Assembly (NCBI RefSeq): GCF_028747205.1
Contig: NZ_CP112880.1
Span: forward strand, 2,170,001-2,234,000
DNA from: Streptomyces sp. CA-278952
GTDB lineage: Bacteria; Actinomycetota; Actinomycetes; Streptomycetales; Streptomycetaceae
Direction: 5' to 3'
Length of the DNA: 64,000 bases
Made by a program: the position numbers and the translations under genes
Part shown: one piece after another, positions 16,095-25,235 of the stretch
Layout of the letters: each line of letters opens with the position of its first letter
Position numbering within the stretch: the first letter of the stretch is position 1
Notes under the pieces: model-generated
Seen by the model: the letters and a program-made list of their open reading frames with translations, nothing else
Databases searched by the model: none
Told to the model about the DNA's origin: nothing

Positions 16095-19000
16095 GTGGGG
16101 TTCGGGGACTGGCTGCGCCGGGCGGACCGGCAGCGCGCCGGCGCACCCTCGCGAGAGGGCGCCGGGCACATCGGCGTGTCCGCCGTACCCCCGTCCGTCC
16201 AGGACTCCGGCCCGGACCACGGCCCCGCAACCGATTCCGGTTCGGCTTCCGGTTCCTCGGCGGCTTCCGATGCGTCGGCGGCTTCCGGCGGGGACGGCGG
16301 TGGCTGGGACGGCGGCTGGCGGCGCGTGGCCCCGCCGACGGTGACCGTCGCCCGGTCCTCGATCGGCGTGAGCGACGGGCTGCGGTTCCGTTCGCGGCTG
16401 GCCTCCTGGCAGAACCCGGCCCTCGGCGGCGAACTCGGCCACTCGGTCCTGCCGTCGGCCCCGGTCGGTCTCATCCACGGCGTCGCCCGCCCGGGCGGCG
16501 CGCGGACCACGTCCCCCGGCGGACCGCCGCTGCTGCTGCGTGCGGTCCGGCCCCCGGGCGCCGACGAGCCCGCCGCGCCCACGACGGACCTGCCGCCCGC
16601 CTCGGTGAGCCGGGTGGTGGCGGGCAGGGGCAGCAGGACGAACAGCGGTACGGGAACGGGGGCGCCGCGCCCCGGCTCGCCGACGGTCCAGCGGTCGAGC
16701 GCGGCCCGTGCCCCGTCCCGCGGCTCGTCCCCGGCCCCGTCCGCTTCCACGCACACCGCGAACCGGTCGCCGGTGGGCGGGTCGCGCACGTCGGGCGGGC
16801 CGGGTCGTCCCCGCACGTCCGGTACACCGGGTACGTCGGCCGCGTCGGGCCCGGCCGATCCGTCCTCCGCCACGGCCCCGTCCGGCTCCACGGCTCCATC
16901 CGGGTCGTCGGTGTCCTCCGGTGCGCGCACTCCCGCCGCCGTACGTCCGCAGCGGATCGCCCCGCCGCTGATCGTCGCCCGGCGTCCGGCGATGCCGCTG
17001 CGGCAGATCGCCGGGCTCGTGCCGGCCACGCCCACCGCCCCTTCGGCCCCTTCCTCCTCCGCATCCCCCTCTTCTTCCTCGGCCTCTTCCTCCGCGACCG
17101 CGCCGTCCGCAGCAGCTGCTGCCCCCGCCGTCCAGCGGGCCGGGTCCGAGCGGCGGAGCGGTCCGGACCGTGCGGTTCTGGAGGGCGACGCTCCGTCTCC
17201 CGGCCGTGACTCCGGCCGGCCCTCCGCCGATGTGGTGCGCCCGGCCCTGGGCAAGCCGCTGCGCGAGATGCCCGCCGGAGCGAGGCCGGCCGGTGCCGAC
17301 GGACCGGCGGGCACCGTTCCGTCCACCCCCGCGACGGCCCACCCGGCGGAGATGCCGGTGCTCCAGCGCCAGGCGTCGTCGGACCCGCAGACTCCGCCGA
17401 GATCGCCGGGCCTTCCGACCACGACGCCCGCGACGCCCGCGACACCGCGGCCCCGTTCGACCGGCTCGGCCAAGGCAGCGACACCTGCGTCTTCTCCTTC
17501 GTCTTCGCCTTCGCCTTCGCGGGCGCCGCAGCAGCAGCCCTCGTCGCCGGAGAACCGTTCCCGTACGCCCCGGTCGACCGGGTCGTCCCCGTCACCTCAG
17601 CCGTCCCGGAGCACCCGGCCGTCCGGTTCGTCGACGCCGTCGGGGCCCTCCCCTTCGGTGCAGCCGGCACCGCGGGCCGACGCTTCCGGCAGCGCACGGT
17701 CCCGTACACGGGGCGGGATCGGCACGCCGCTTCCCTCGCTTCCGCCCACGGCCCGGCTCGGCGGCGACGCGCCCCTGCTCGGTGACCGCGCGCCCGCCGG
17801 TCCGCGGCCGGATCCGGGTCGGCCCCCGGGCACCGGACCCGCTGTTCCGGCCCCCGATCCGGCGCCGCCGGGCGCACCCTCCGCGATGCCGGTGCGGGCG
17901 GCTTCCGTCCCGCCCGCCGTACCCTCAGCACCCGCCGGGTCGTCGTCCGCAAGCGCGGCCGTCCAGCGCGTGGCGGACCCCGCCCGCACCCCGACCGGCC
18001 CGGCCTCCACCGCTCCCCCGCCGCCCGTACGCGTCCGGCCGATCGCTCGGGGCCGTATGGCCCGGGGCTCCGCCGGTGCGACGCCGTCGCCCGTGGTCCA
18101 GCGGTCACGGACTCTGCTCTCCGGCCGCGCTCTGACAGTGAACACCGGTTCCGCCGAGGGGTTTTCGGCACCTCCGACGACGGCGACGGCGGGGGGCGGC
18201 ACCGCGCGCCCGGTCGTGGCGGCCACCTGGCGGCGTGACGTGCGGCAGCCGGACACCGGAGCTCCCCCACCGGGCCCCGCCGACGGGCGCACCGGTGCCA
18301 GGACGAGCGCCGGCCCCCAGCGGCCGGCGTCCTCCGGTACGGCTCCGGGTCCCCCGGTCCAGCGCTCGGCGACCGCGAACCCGGCGCACCGGGGTGGCGA
18401 CGCCTCCACCGGCCCGGCACGAGGTACCGCGAACCGGAGCGCCGTAGCCACCGACCGGCACGGCGGGAGCGCACCGGGTCGCGCACCGGGGACCACGGCC
18501 GCCCCCGCCGGGCGCGGTCCGTCCGCCGGCGACGTACTCCAGCGACTCGTACGTCGGTCCGGGCGGGCCACACCGCCCACGCCGCCCGGCACATCCTCGC
18601 CGCAGCAGGCTTCCGGGCCGACGCCCCGCCAGGCTCCGCGGCGGGTTTCCGAGCCGGCGTCCCACCAAAGTCCGCAGCAGGTTTCCGCACGGCACGCCGG
18701 GCCGGCCCCGGACCGGGGTGCCGCCCCGGTCACTCCCTCTGCCCCCGCCCCTGTCGTCCAACGCGCCGCACCGCTCCCGCACGCCCGGCCCTCCCGGCCG
18801 GGGATGCCGGGTGCCGCGCCGACGCCTCCGGTGTCCGCGACCGCCGCCGCCACGCGCCCCGTTCCCGTCGTCCGGCCGCATCCGCCCGAAGCGGCGCGTC
18901 CGGAAGCCGCCGTACCCGTACAGCGGCTGGCCATGCCGGTGGCGCCCGACCGCGCCGGTCCACCGCTCACCGGACCCGCCCCCGCGGGCGGCGCCGCTCC

Positions 19001-19346
19001 CGGCGCATCGCCCGGACTCTCCGTACGGGTCCCGCCCCGCGCGCCCGCACAGGCCGCCGGAGCGGGCCGCCCGGAGAGCAGGGCGCAGGCGGTCCAGCGT
19101 GCGGCGGCGAAGGCGGGGATCACCGGGGTTCCGGTGCAGGCCGCCCCGCCGAAGCCCGCCGCCGGGGCGACGGGCGCGGCCACCGGCTCCGACGGCGCTT
19201 CCGACGCTCCGTCGGCGAACCGGCTGAGCGGAACGGAGATCGAGGAGCTGGCCCGCCGACTCCTCGACCCGGTGAGCCGGCTCATCCGCGCCGATCTGCG
19301 CCGGGGCCGGGAACGCACGGGGCGGCTCCACGACGGCCGCCGCTGA
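16095..19346 (+). CDS. Large disordered protein with ten V/L-Q-R motifs, in the tape-measure position
   Basis: A 1083-residue protein rich in Pro, Ala, Ser, Thr, Gly and Arg, with GTG start 4 bp after DUF6760. Most of it is predicted disordered by composition. Patches look conserved: about 76-130 (PPTVTVARSSIGVSDGLRF ... LIHGVARP), 286-310 (QRIAPPLIVARRPAMPLRQI), a short 'RALTVNTGSAEGF' near 680, and a helical C-terminus about 1045-1075 (LSGTEIEELARRLLDPVSRL). A motif V/L-Q-R, usually preceded by P-[VT] or A, occurs ten times: 198, 346, 423, 623, 668, 755, 815, 888, 942 and 1000. Similar VQR motifs precede DUF4157 domains of CIS-linked proteins as I recall. By synteny it is in the tape-measure slot; a tape measure, cargo scaffold or assembly hub are alternatives. 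No enzyme domain is visible. Confidence 0.8.
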   Translation: MGFGDWLRRADRQRAGAPSREGAGHIGVSAVPPSVQDSGPDHGPATDSGSASGSSAASDASAASGGDGGGWDGGWRRVAPPTVTVARSSIGVSDGLRFRSRLASWQNPALGGELGHSVLPSAPVGLIHGVARPGGARTTSPGGPPLLLRAVRPPGADEPAAPTTDLPPASVSRVVAGRGSRTNSGTGTGAPRPGSPTVQRSSAARAPSRGSSPAPSASTHTANRSPVGGSRTSGGPGRPRTSGTPGTSAASGPADPSSATAPSGSTAPSGSSVSSGARTPAAVRPQRIAPPLIVARRPAMPLRQIAGLVPATPTAPSAPSSSASPSSSSASSSATAPSAAAAAPAVQRAGSERRSGPDRAVLEGDAPSPGRDSGRPSADVVRPALGKPLREMPAGARPAGADGPAGTVPSTPATAHPAEMPVLQRQASSDPQTPPRSPGLPTTTPATPATPRPRSTGSAKAATPASSPSSSPSPSRAPQQQPSSPENRSRTPRSTGSSPSPQPSRSTRPSGSSTPSGPSPSVQPAPRADASGSARSRTRGGIGTPLPSLPPTARLGGDAPLLGDRAPAGPRPDPGRPPGTGPAVPAPDPAPPGAPSAMPVRAASVPPAVPSAPAGSSSASAAVQRVADPARTPTGPASTAPPPPVRVRPIARGRMARGSAGATPSPVVQRSRTLLSGRALTVNTGSAEGFSAPPTTATAGGGTARPVVAATWRRDVRQPDTGAPPPGPADGRTGARTSAGPQRPASSGTAPGPPVQRSATANPAHRGGDASTGPARGTANRSAVATDRHGGSAPGRAPGTTAAPAGRGPSAGDVLQRLVRRSGRATPPTPPGTSSPQQASGPTPRQAPRRVSEPASHQSPQQVSARHAGPAPDRGAAPVTPSAPAPVVQRAAPLPHARPSRPGMPGAAPTPPVSATAAATRPVPVVRPHPPEAARPEAAVPVQRLAMPVAPDRAGPPLTGPAPAGGAAPGASPGLSVRVPPRAPAQAAGAGRPESRAQAVQRAAAKAGITGVPVQAAPPKPAAGATGAATGSDGASDAPSANRLSGTEIEELARRLLDPVSRLIRADLRRGRERTGRLHDGRR

Positions 19347-19437
19347 CGGCGACCGCCCCGGCCCACCCGCGCACACCCGGCACACTCGCACGCCCCGCAC
19401 TCCCCGCACGAGAGACAGCAGAGAAGACGAGAGACGC

Positions 19438-19863
19438 ATGACGGACAACATCTTCGCGACGAGCGTGTTCTTCAAGCTCGCGATCGGCGGCAGCGACCTG
19501 GGCGCGTTCCACACCTGCTCCGGCCTGGGCGCCGAGGTGGAGATGGAGACGTACGCCGAGGGCGGCAACAACGGATTCACCTGGCAGCTGCCGGGCCGGA
19601 TCACCTGGACGAACATCACGCTGACCCGCCCGGTGACCGCCGACACCCTCAAGATCGCGCGCTGGCTGAACGAGACGATCCAGCGGGTCGAGCCCAAGGA
19701 CGGCGAGATCGTGGCGCTGCGCCCCGACCTCAGCCGGATCATCAGCTGGCAGGTGCACGGCATCGTGCCGGTGCGCTGGCAGGGGCCCTCCTTCGATCCG
19801 GCCAACTCCGAAGCGGCGATCGAGACGTTGGAGATCGCGCACGAGGGCCTGGAGCCCTCCTGA
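19438..19863 (+). CDS. cis1b: Second inner tube / baseplate adaptor tube protein
   Basis: A 141-residue phage tail protein (TIGR02241/gp19-like): MTDNIFATSVFFKLAIGGSD, then GAFHTCSGLGAEVEMETYAE, FTWQLPGRITWTNITLTRPV and ISWQVHGIVPVRWQGPSFDP. The 'FSGLGAEVE' strand and the 'RWQGPSF' turn are typical. It is only distantly similar to the first tube copy, so the two are likely specialised, this one probably joining the shaft to the LysM baseplate protein encoded next. It starts 91 bp after the disordered-protein gene with its own leader. Confidence 0.92.
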   Translation: MTDNIFATSVFFKLAIGGSDLGAFHTCSGLGAEVEMETYAEGGNNGFTWQLPGRITWTNITLTRPVTADTLKIARWLNETIQRVEPKDGEIVALRPDLSRIISWQVHGIVPVRWQGPSFDPANSEAAIETLEIAHEGLEPS

Positions 19864-19912
19864 CCGGCACCACCACACATGCCAGGAACCGGACGAAGGA
19901 AGGAGGAACGCA

Positions 19913-20635
19913 ATGTCACCGGCTCTCCGCGCGAGCCGCGCTCGCGCCCAGCTGACCATCATGGAGCCGCCGTCGACGGTCGGCGCCAAGCCCGGCGGGG
20001 CGCTCGCCCGTCTCACGTTGCAGTTCAACCCGTCGACTCTGTCGCTGAGCAAGACCACCGAGTGGCGGCGCACTCCGTCCCGGATGGCCGGGCAGTCCGC
20101 GCTGCCCGAGTTCGTCGGCAGCGGGCCGCGGTCCCTGTCCCTGGATATCTTCCTGGACGCCACCGCCACGCACGACAACTCCGTGGAGAAGGCGGTGGAG
20201 CAGTTGATGACCGCGTGTGTCCCCACCCCCAAGAGCCTGGCCCGCAAGACGCCCGCCAGCCCCTGGGTGCGTTTCGACTGGGGGACGTCCAAGACGACCT
20301 CGTTCGACGGGGTGCTCTCCAACCTCTCGGTCTCCTACACCCTGTTCGACGTCGACGGGAAGCCGCTGCGCGCCACCTGCTCCCTGTCGATCGAGGAGGC
20401 GAGCGTCGACCCGGCCGGACAGAACCCCACCTCGGGTTCGAAGGAGGCGCGGCGCACCCACCGGGTCGTGGCCGGGGACAGCCTGCCGCTGCTGGCCTGG
20501 CGGGAGTACGGCGACGCCACCGCCTGGCGGACCATCGCGCACGCCAACGACATCGACGACCCGATGCAGTTGACCCCGGGCAGGGAGCTCCTGGTGCCCG
20601 GACGGGAAGACCACCTGGCGGAGGAGAGCCGATGA
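19913..20635 (+). CDS. cis7: LysM-containing CIS baseplate/tube-initiator protein (Afp7-like)
   Basis: A 240-residue protein with an N-terminal CIS tube/initiator domain (LTLQFNPSTLSLSKTTEWRR, then GSGPRSLSLDIFLDA) and a C-terminal LysM module (HRVVAGDSLPLLAWREYGDA ... LTPGRELLVPG). In Afp/PVC and T4 (gp53-like) the LysM protein clamps baseplate wedges around the spike; it is not a secreted wall-binder here since there is no signal peptide. Strong ribosome-binding site (AAGGAGGAACGCA) before the ATG. It overlaps the spike gene by ATGA. Confidence 0.92.
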   Translation: MSPALRASRARAQLTIMEPPSTVGAKPGGALARLTLQFNPSTLSLSKTTEWRRTPSRMAGQSALPEFVGSGPRSLSLDIFLDATATHDNSVEKAVEQLMTACVPTPKSLARKTPASPWVRFDWGTSKTTSFDGVLSNLSVSYTLFDVDGKPLRATCSLSIEEASVDPAGQNPTSGSKEARRTHRVVAGDSLPLLAWREYGDATAWRTIAHANDIDDPMQLTPGRELLVPGREDHLAEESR

Positions 20636-22413
20636 GCGGGAAGGAATCCCCCGGCCGCTCCTTCGCCGCCGACCCGATCGTCGAGGCGCCCGCCGAGCTG
20701 CCCGCCGCCTGGGCCACCCAGCTGGTGAGCTGTGTGGTGGACGAGAACGTGGGCCTGCCGGACACCGCCGTACTGATGTACCGGGACCCCGACCACACCT
20801 TCCTCGCCAAGACCGGCATCGGCATGGGCACGCCGCTGAAGATCTCGGTGGTCACCGTGCAGGACCGGGCGCGCGAGCGGCTGTTCACCGGGGAGGTCAC
20901 CGCGGTCGAGCTGGACACCGACACCACCGGATCGTTCACCGTCGTGCGGGCGTTCTCCAAGGCGCACCGGCTCCAGCGCGGCCGGAAGGTCATGGCGTAC
21001 CGGAACATGAAGACGGCGGACATCGTCCGCAAGGTCGCCGCCGGCGCGGGCCTGGCCTGCGGGCGGATCGAGGCCGCGCCGGTCACGTACAAGCAGGTGA
21101 CCCAGCCGAACGTGTCGGACTGGGAGTTCCTCCAGCACCTCGCGGCCGAGAGCGGGGCCACGGTGCGGGTGGACGACAAGGGCCGGTTGCAGTTCACCAA
21201 GCCGGATCCCGCCTCCTCGGCGCCCTCGCCCACCACCTCCGCCACGCGCGACCCGATGGTCCTGGAGTACGGGAACAACCTGCTGGCCCTGCGCGCGGTG
21301 CTGACCGGTGCGGACGGGGCGGACAACGTCGAGGTGCGCGGCTGGAACGTCGAGACCAAGACCCGGCTGGTGGCCCGGCAGCAGTCCGTCCGCAGCGACA
21401 CCGTCGTCCCGGGGATGAGCCCGTCGACGGCGGCCAGGATGTTCGGCTCGGGCTCCCGGACCACGATCGCCGACACCCCGTACCGCACCCAGGCGGAGAC
21501 CCGTGCCGTGGCCGGTGCGCTCGCCGCCTCCGTCAGCGCCGGCTTCGGGGAGATCGAGGCGGTCGCCTACGGGAACCCGCAGCTGCGGGCGGGTATGCCG
21601 GTGGCCCTCGGCAACGTGGGGCCCGCGTTCTCCGGCCGCTACACCGCGACCGCCGCGCACCACGTCCTCGAACCGGACACCGGCTACCGCACGACGGTGA
21701 TCGTCAGCGCCTCGCCGGACCGGTCGCTCTCGGGCCTGGCGTCCGGCGGCAACGCCCCCTCGCGCGGCCCCCGCATGCCGGGCCTGGCGATCGGGGTGGT
21801 CACCGACATCCGCGAGGAGGGCCGGGGCCAACGCGGCTGGGTGCGGCTCAAGTTCCCGTGGCTCGACGACACGTACGTCACCGACTGGGTCCGTACGGTG
21901 CAGTGGGGCGGCCAGGGCGGCGGCGGGGTCTTCAGCCCCGAGGTCAACGACGAGGTGCTGGTCGGGTTCGAGCAGGGGCTGCTGGACAGCCCGTATGTGC
22001 TCGGCGGTCTCTACAACGGGGTCGACAAGCCCTCGCCGCACGACGTTCCGCTGGTCGATCCGACGAGCGGGAAGGTCAACCGCCGTTCTCTGGTGTCCCG
22101 TTCGGGCAACCGACTGGAGCTGCTGGACGCCCCGCGCGGCCCGTCCGGGGTGCGCATCGCCAGCGGTGACAAGCGGCTCGACGTGCTGCTCGACGAGAAG
22201 ACGGGCGAGATCACGCTGACGGTGAAGGCCCGGGGCGGCACCCGGGAGCTCAGCTCGGTGACGCTGTCCGCGTCGGGCATCACGCTCGACGCGGGGGCCA
22301 CGGGCGACGTGAACATCACGGGCCGCTCGGTGACCGTCAACGGCAGGACGGGGGTCACGGTCGACGGCGGGCTGCTCGCGGTCCTCAAGGCCAAGCTCAT
22401 CAGGATCAACTGA
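20632..22413 (+). CDS. cis8: VgrG-like spike protein (gp27/gp5 fusion)
   Basis: A 593-residue trimeric spike. The N-terminal half has the gp27-like tube-base fold (TAVLMYRDPDHTFLAKTGIG; VELDTDTTGSFTVVRAFSK). The central OB-fold reads GWVRLKFPWLDDTYVTDWVR and ends with the VgrG signature SPEVNDEVLVGFEQG and SPYVLGGLYNG. The C-terminal part is a short repetitive beta-helix (ITLTVKARG ... VNITGRSVTVNG). There is no extra C-terminal effector domain. The ATG overlaps the LysM gene stop; the long upstream extension of this frame is not coding. It carries the PAAR tip encoded next. Confidence 0.94.
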   Translation: MSGKESPGRSFAADPIVEAPAELPAAWATQLVSCVVDENVGLPDTAVLMYRDPDHTFLAKTGIGMGTPLKISVVTVQDRARERLFTGEVTAVELDTDTTGSFTVVRAFSKAHRLQRGRKVMAYRNMKTADIVRKVAAGAGLACGRIEAAPVTYKQVTQPNVSDWEFLQHLAAESGATVRVDDKGRLQFTKPDPASSAPSPTTSATRDPMVLEYGNNLLALRAVLTGADGADNVEVRGWNVETKTRLVARQQSVRSDTVVPGMSPSTAARMFGSGSRTTIADTPYRTQAETRAVAGALAASVSAGFGEIEAVAYGNPQLRAGMPVALGNVGPAFSGRYTATAAHHVLEPDTGYRTTVIVSASPDRSLSGLASGGNAPSRGPRMPGLAIGVVTDIREEGRGQRGWVRLKFPWLDDTYVTDWVRTVQWGGQGGGGVFSPEVNDEVLVGFEQGLLDSPYVLGGLYNGVDKPSPHDVPLVDPTSGKVNRRSLVSRSGNRLELLDAPRGPSGVRIASGDKRLDVLLDEKTGEITLTVKARGGTRELSSVTLSASGITLDAGATGDVNITGRSVTVNGRTGVTVDGGLLAVLKAKLIRIN

Positions 22414-22510
22414 CCGCCGTCCGACCGCCCGTCCACCCGTTTGGACCGACCGCCCGCCCCCGAATCCCCGATTTTCCGAAACCCCTTTCCCAGCAAGGAG
22501 AACCCCGGCC

Positions 22511-22828
22511 ATGCCCCCCGCAGCCCGCACGGGCGACAGCACCGCCCACGGCGGTCTCATCGGCACCCCGCCCCCGGGTGCGGTGGCCGTGGCCACCGTG
22601 TTCATCGGCGGCCGGCCGGCGGCCGTCACCGGGAGCCTCCATGTGTGCGTCATCCCTCCGCACGCCCTGCTCGGGCCGGGCAACGTGATCATGCCCAACC
22701 CGGCCGGCGCGCTCACCGGTCAGGTGCTCATAGGCGGGCTGCCCGCAGCCCGGATGATGGACAGAACCAGCTGCGGCGCGCCCATCATCAGCGGTGCGCC
22801 GAACGTCCTGATCGGGGGTCCGATGTGA
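22511..22828 (+). CDS. cis10: PAAR-type spike tip protein
   Basis: A 105-residue PAAR-like protein that caps the spike with a metal-stabilised cone. Repeats typical of the fold are present: VATVFIGGRPAAVTGS, VIMPNPAGALTGQVLIGG and PIISGAPNVLIGG. His27-like and later His/Cys residues (LHVCVIPPHA; DRTSCGAP) are candidate zinc ligands. It follows the spike by 97 bp with its own AAGGAG site, and its stop overlaps the GTG of the gp25 gene (GTGA at 22825-22828). Confidence 0.9.
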   Translation: MPPAARTGDSTAHGGLIGTPPPGAVAVATVFIGGRPAAVTGSLHVCVIPPHALLGPGNVIMPNPAGALTGQVLIGGLPAARMMDRTSCGAPIISGAPNVLIGGPM

Positions 22829-23274
22829 GCGGCGGCGGATTCATCGGGCGCGGCTGGGGCTTCCCGCTGCGGGTCGGGGCGACGGGCGGGATCGCGCTGG
22901 TCGAGCGGGACCGGGAGATCGAGGAGGCGATCGGGCTGATCCTCGGCACCGCGCCGGGCGAGCGGCCGATGCGCCCGGAGTTCGGCTGCGGCATCCACGA
23001 CTACGTCTTCGCGCCCGGCGACGGGGCGACGGCCGGGCGGATCGCGCAGGAGGTACGCACCTCGCTGGAGCGGTGGGAGCCGCGCATCGAGGTGACGGAC
23101 GTGGTGATCGCGTTCGACGCCATCGAGGAGGGCACGCTCTACATCGACGTGCACTACACCGTGCGGGCCACCAACGACCTGCGCAACCTCGTCTTTCCCT
23201 TCTACACGATCCCGTCGCCGGAGGGCTCTTCCGAGAGCTCGTCCGGGAACGCTCGGGAAGCGGGAGTGCGCTGA
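22825..23274 (+). CDS. cis9: gp25/GpW-like baseplate wedge protein
   Basis: A 149-residue gp25-family protein. The signature LILGTAPGERPMRPEFGCGI followed by YVFAPGD is the conserved core (EPR motif variant) of the T4 gp25/P2 gpW fold, which nucleates sheath polymerisation on the baseplate. GTG start at 22825 overlaps the PAAR stop; its TGA overlaps the ATG of the next gene (TGATG). The last 15 residues are serine-rich and variable. Confidence 0.94.
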   Translation: MSGGGFIGRGWGFPLRVGATGGIALVERDREIEEAIGLILGTAPGERPMRPEFGCGIHDYVFAPGDGATAGRIAQEVRTSLERWEPRIEVTDVVIAFDAIEEGTLYIDVHYTVRATNDLRNLVFPFYTIPSPEGSSESSSGNAREAGVR

Positions 23275-25235
23275 TGGCCCTGCCTTCGCCCAATCTGGAC
23301 GACCGCCGTTTCCAGCAGCTCGTCGACGAGGCCAAGCGGTACGTCCAGCAGCGCTCCCCCGAGTGGACCGACCACAACGTGTCGGACCCCGGGGTCACGC
23401 TGATCGAGACGTTCGCCTACCTGGTCGACCAGCTCCTGTACCGGCTGAACCGGGTACCGGACAAGAACTACGCGGCCTTCCTCGACCTGCTGGGCGTGAC
23501 CCTGTTCCCGCCGGCCGTGGCGCGGGCCGAGATCGACTTCTGGCTGTCCGCGCCGCAGCCGGAGACCGTGCACCTCATCGCGGGCACCGAGGTCGCCACC
23601 GCGCGCGGGGAGGCCGAGGAGCCGGTGGTGTTCTCCACCTCCGACGACCTGCCGATCGTGCCGAGTTCGCTGGTCCGGCTGGTCACCGCGCCGGTGTCGG
23701 GCGAGCAGACGGACCGGACGGGACCGCTCGGCGCGGGCAAGGACATCCCGTGCTTCCAGGCCCGGCCGGAGCCCGGCGACTCCCTGCTGTTCGGGCTGCC
23801 GACGGCCGTGCCCCGGTGCATCGTCGCCGTCCGCCTCGACAGCCGGGTGGAGGGCGTGGGCGTGGACCCGCGTCAGCCGCCGCTGGTGTGGGAGGCGTGG
23901 GACGGGGCCCGCTGGGTGACCTGTGCGACCGGCACCGACAGCACCGGTGGGCTGAACAGGCCCGGCGAGGTCGTCGTGTTCGTCCCGGCCGGGCACACCG
24001 CGTCCGTCGTGGCGGGGACCCGGGCGGGGTGGCTGCGCTGCCGGGTCACCGCCCCGGAGCCGGGCCAGCCGTTCTACTCGGAGTCACCGACGATCCGGGA
24101 GGCCGAGGTGTTCACGGTCGGCGGCACGGCGGCCGCGGAGCACGCGGAGACCGTCCTCGACGTGCCCCTCGGGGTGTCCGAGGGCGTCGCCGGGCAGCGG
24201 TTCACGGTGAGCCGGGCGCCGTTGCTGCTGGACGGGGAGCCGCCGGTCGTCCAGGTCTCGACGGACGAGGGCTGGCAGGTGTGGACCCCGGTCGAGCACT
24301 TCGGCGCGTCCGGCCCCGGTGACCGGCATGTGCGGATCGACGCCGTCGCCGGGGAGTTCGCGTTCCCGCCGGAGGTGCGGGAGCCGGACGGCACGATGCG
24401 CGCGTACGGCGCGGTGCCGGAGAAGGGCGCACAGCTCCGCGTCCCGCGCTACCGGACCGGCGGCGGCGCGGCGGGCAACGTCGCCCGGGGCGCGATCTCC
24501 GTGCTGCGCAGTTCGGTGCCGTACATCGCGGGGGTCAACAACCGCGAGGCGGCGACCGGCGGCGTCGACGGGGAGACCGTGGAGAACGCGAAGGTGCGCG
24601 CGCCCAACATCCTGCGGGTGCAGGAGCGGGCGGTGACGGCCGAGGACTACGAGGCCATTGCCCGCCAGGCCGCGCCGTCGCTGCGCCGGGTGCGGTGTCT
24701 GCCGGCCGTGGCGGGCGAGGCCGGCGCGGTACGGGTGCTGGTGGTGCCCGACGCGACCCCCGACGAGGACGGCCGGCTGCGGTTCGAGCAGCTGATCCCC
24801 TCGGACCCGGTGCTGGCGGCGGTCACCGAGCGGCTCGACGAACGGCGGCTGGTCGGCACCCGGCTGGTCGTGGAACCCCCCGCCTATCAGGGCGTCACGG
24901 TCGTCGCCCGGCTGGTGGCCGCACCCGGCGACGTGGACCGGGTCCGGGCCGAGGCGCTGGAGGCGCTGTTCCGGCACATCGACCCGTTGCGGGGCGGGGC
25001 GGACGGCCAGGGGTGGCCGTTCGGCAGGCCCGTGCAGTACGGGGAGGTCTTCGCCGTACTCCAGAGGGTGGAGGGGGCCGGTCTGGTGGAGGACGTCCGG
25101 CTCTTCCCGGCGGACCCGATCACCGGACGGCGCGGGGCGGCGGTGGACCATGTCGACGTGGCGCCGGGGGCGTTGGTCTTCTCGCACCAGCACCAGGTGG
25201 TGGTCACCGCGAACGGGGCCGGTGAGGACGTATGA
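23274..25235 (+). CDS. cis11: Baseplate assembly protein J-like (Afp11/gp6-like wedge)
   Basis: A 653-residue baseplate protein. The N-terminus has DDRRFQQLVDEAKRYVQQRS and VTLIETFAYLVDQLLYRLNR, conserved in the CIS gpJ-like family; the C-terminal part contains IAGVNNREAATGGVDGE and APNILRVQERAVTAEDYEAI, the characteristic J-domain core. It forms the wedge that links gp25 and gpI proteins and rearranges on firing. Start by TGATG overlap with gp25; the stop overlaps the next ATG (ATGA at 25232-25235). The frame is open further upstream inside the gp25 gene but not coding. Confidence 0.93.
   Translation: MALPSPNLDDRRFQQLVDEAKRYVQQRSPEWTDHNVSDPGVTLIETFAYLVDQLLYRLNRVPDKNYAAFLDLLGVTLFPPAVARAEIDFWLSAPQPETVHLIAGTEVATARGEAEEPVVFSTSDDLPIVPSSLVRLVTAPVSGEQTDRTGPLGAGKDIPCFQARPEPGDSLLFGLPTAVPRCIVAVRLDSRVEGVGVDPRQPPLVWEAWDGARWVTCATGTDSTGGLNRPGEVVVFVPAGHTASVVAGTRAGWLRCRVTAPEPGQPFYSESPTIREAEVFTVGGTAAAEHAETVLDVPLGVSEGVAGQRFTVSRAPLLLDGEPPVVQVSTDEGWQVWTPVEHFGASGPGDRHVRIDAVAGEFAFPPEVREPDGTMRAYGAVPEKGAQLRVPRYRTGGGAAGNVARGAISVLRSSVPYIAGVNNREAATGGVDGETVENAKVRAPNILRVQERAVTAEDYEAIARQAAPSLRRVRCLPAVAGEAGAVRVLVVPDATPDEDGRLRFEQLIPSDPVLAAVTERLDERRLVGTRLVVEPPAYQGVTVVARLVAAPGDVDRVRAEALEALFRHIDPLRGGADGQGWPFGRPVQYGEVFAVLQRVEGAGLVEDVRLFPADPITGRRGAAVDHVDVAPGALVFSHQHQVVVTANGAGEDV

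Noticed and set aside
16471..18690. 739-codon antisense frame in the disordered CIS protein gene
   Set aside because: Both strands are low complexity here, but the forward frame continues the operon, keeps the V/L-Q-R motifs and has conserved-looking patches; the antisense frame has only Arg-rich sequence.
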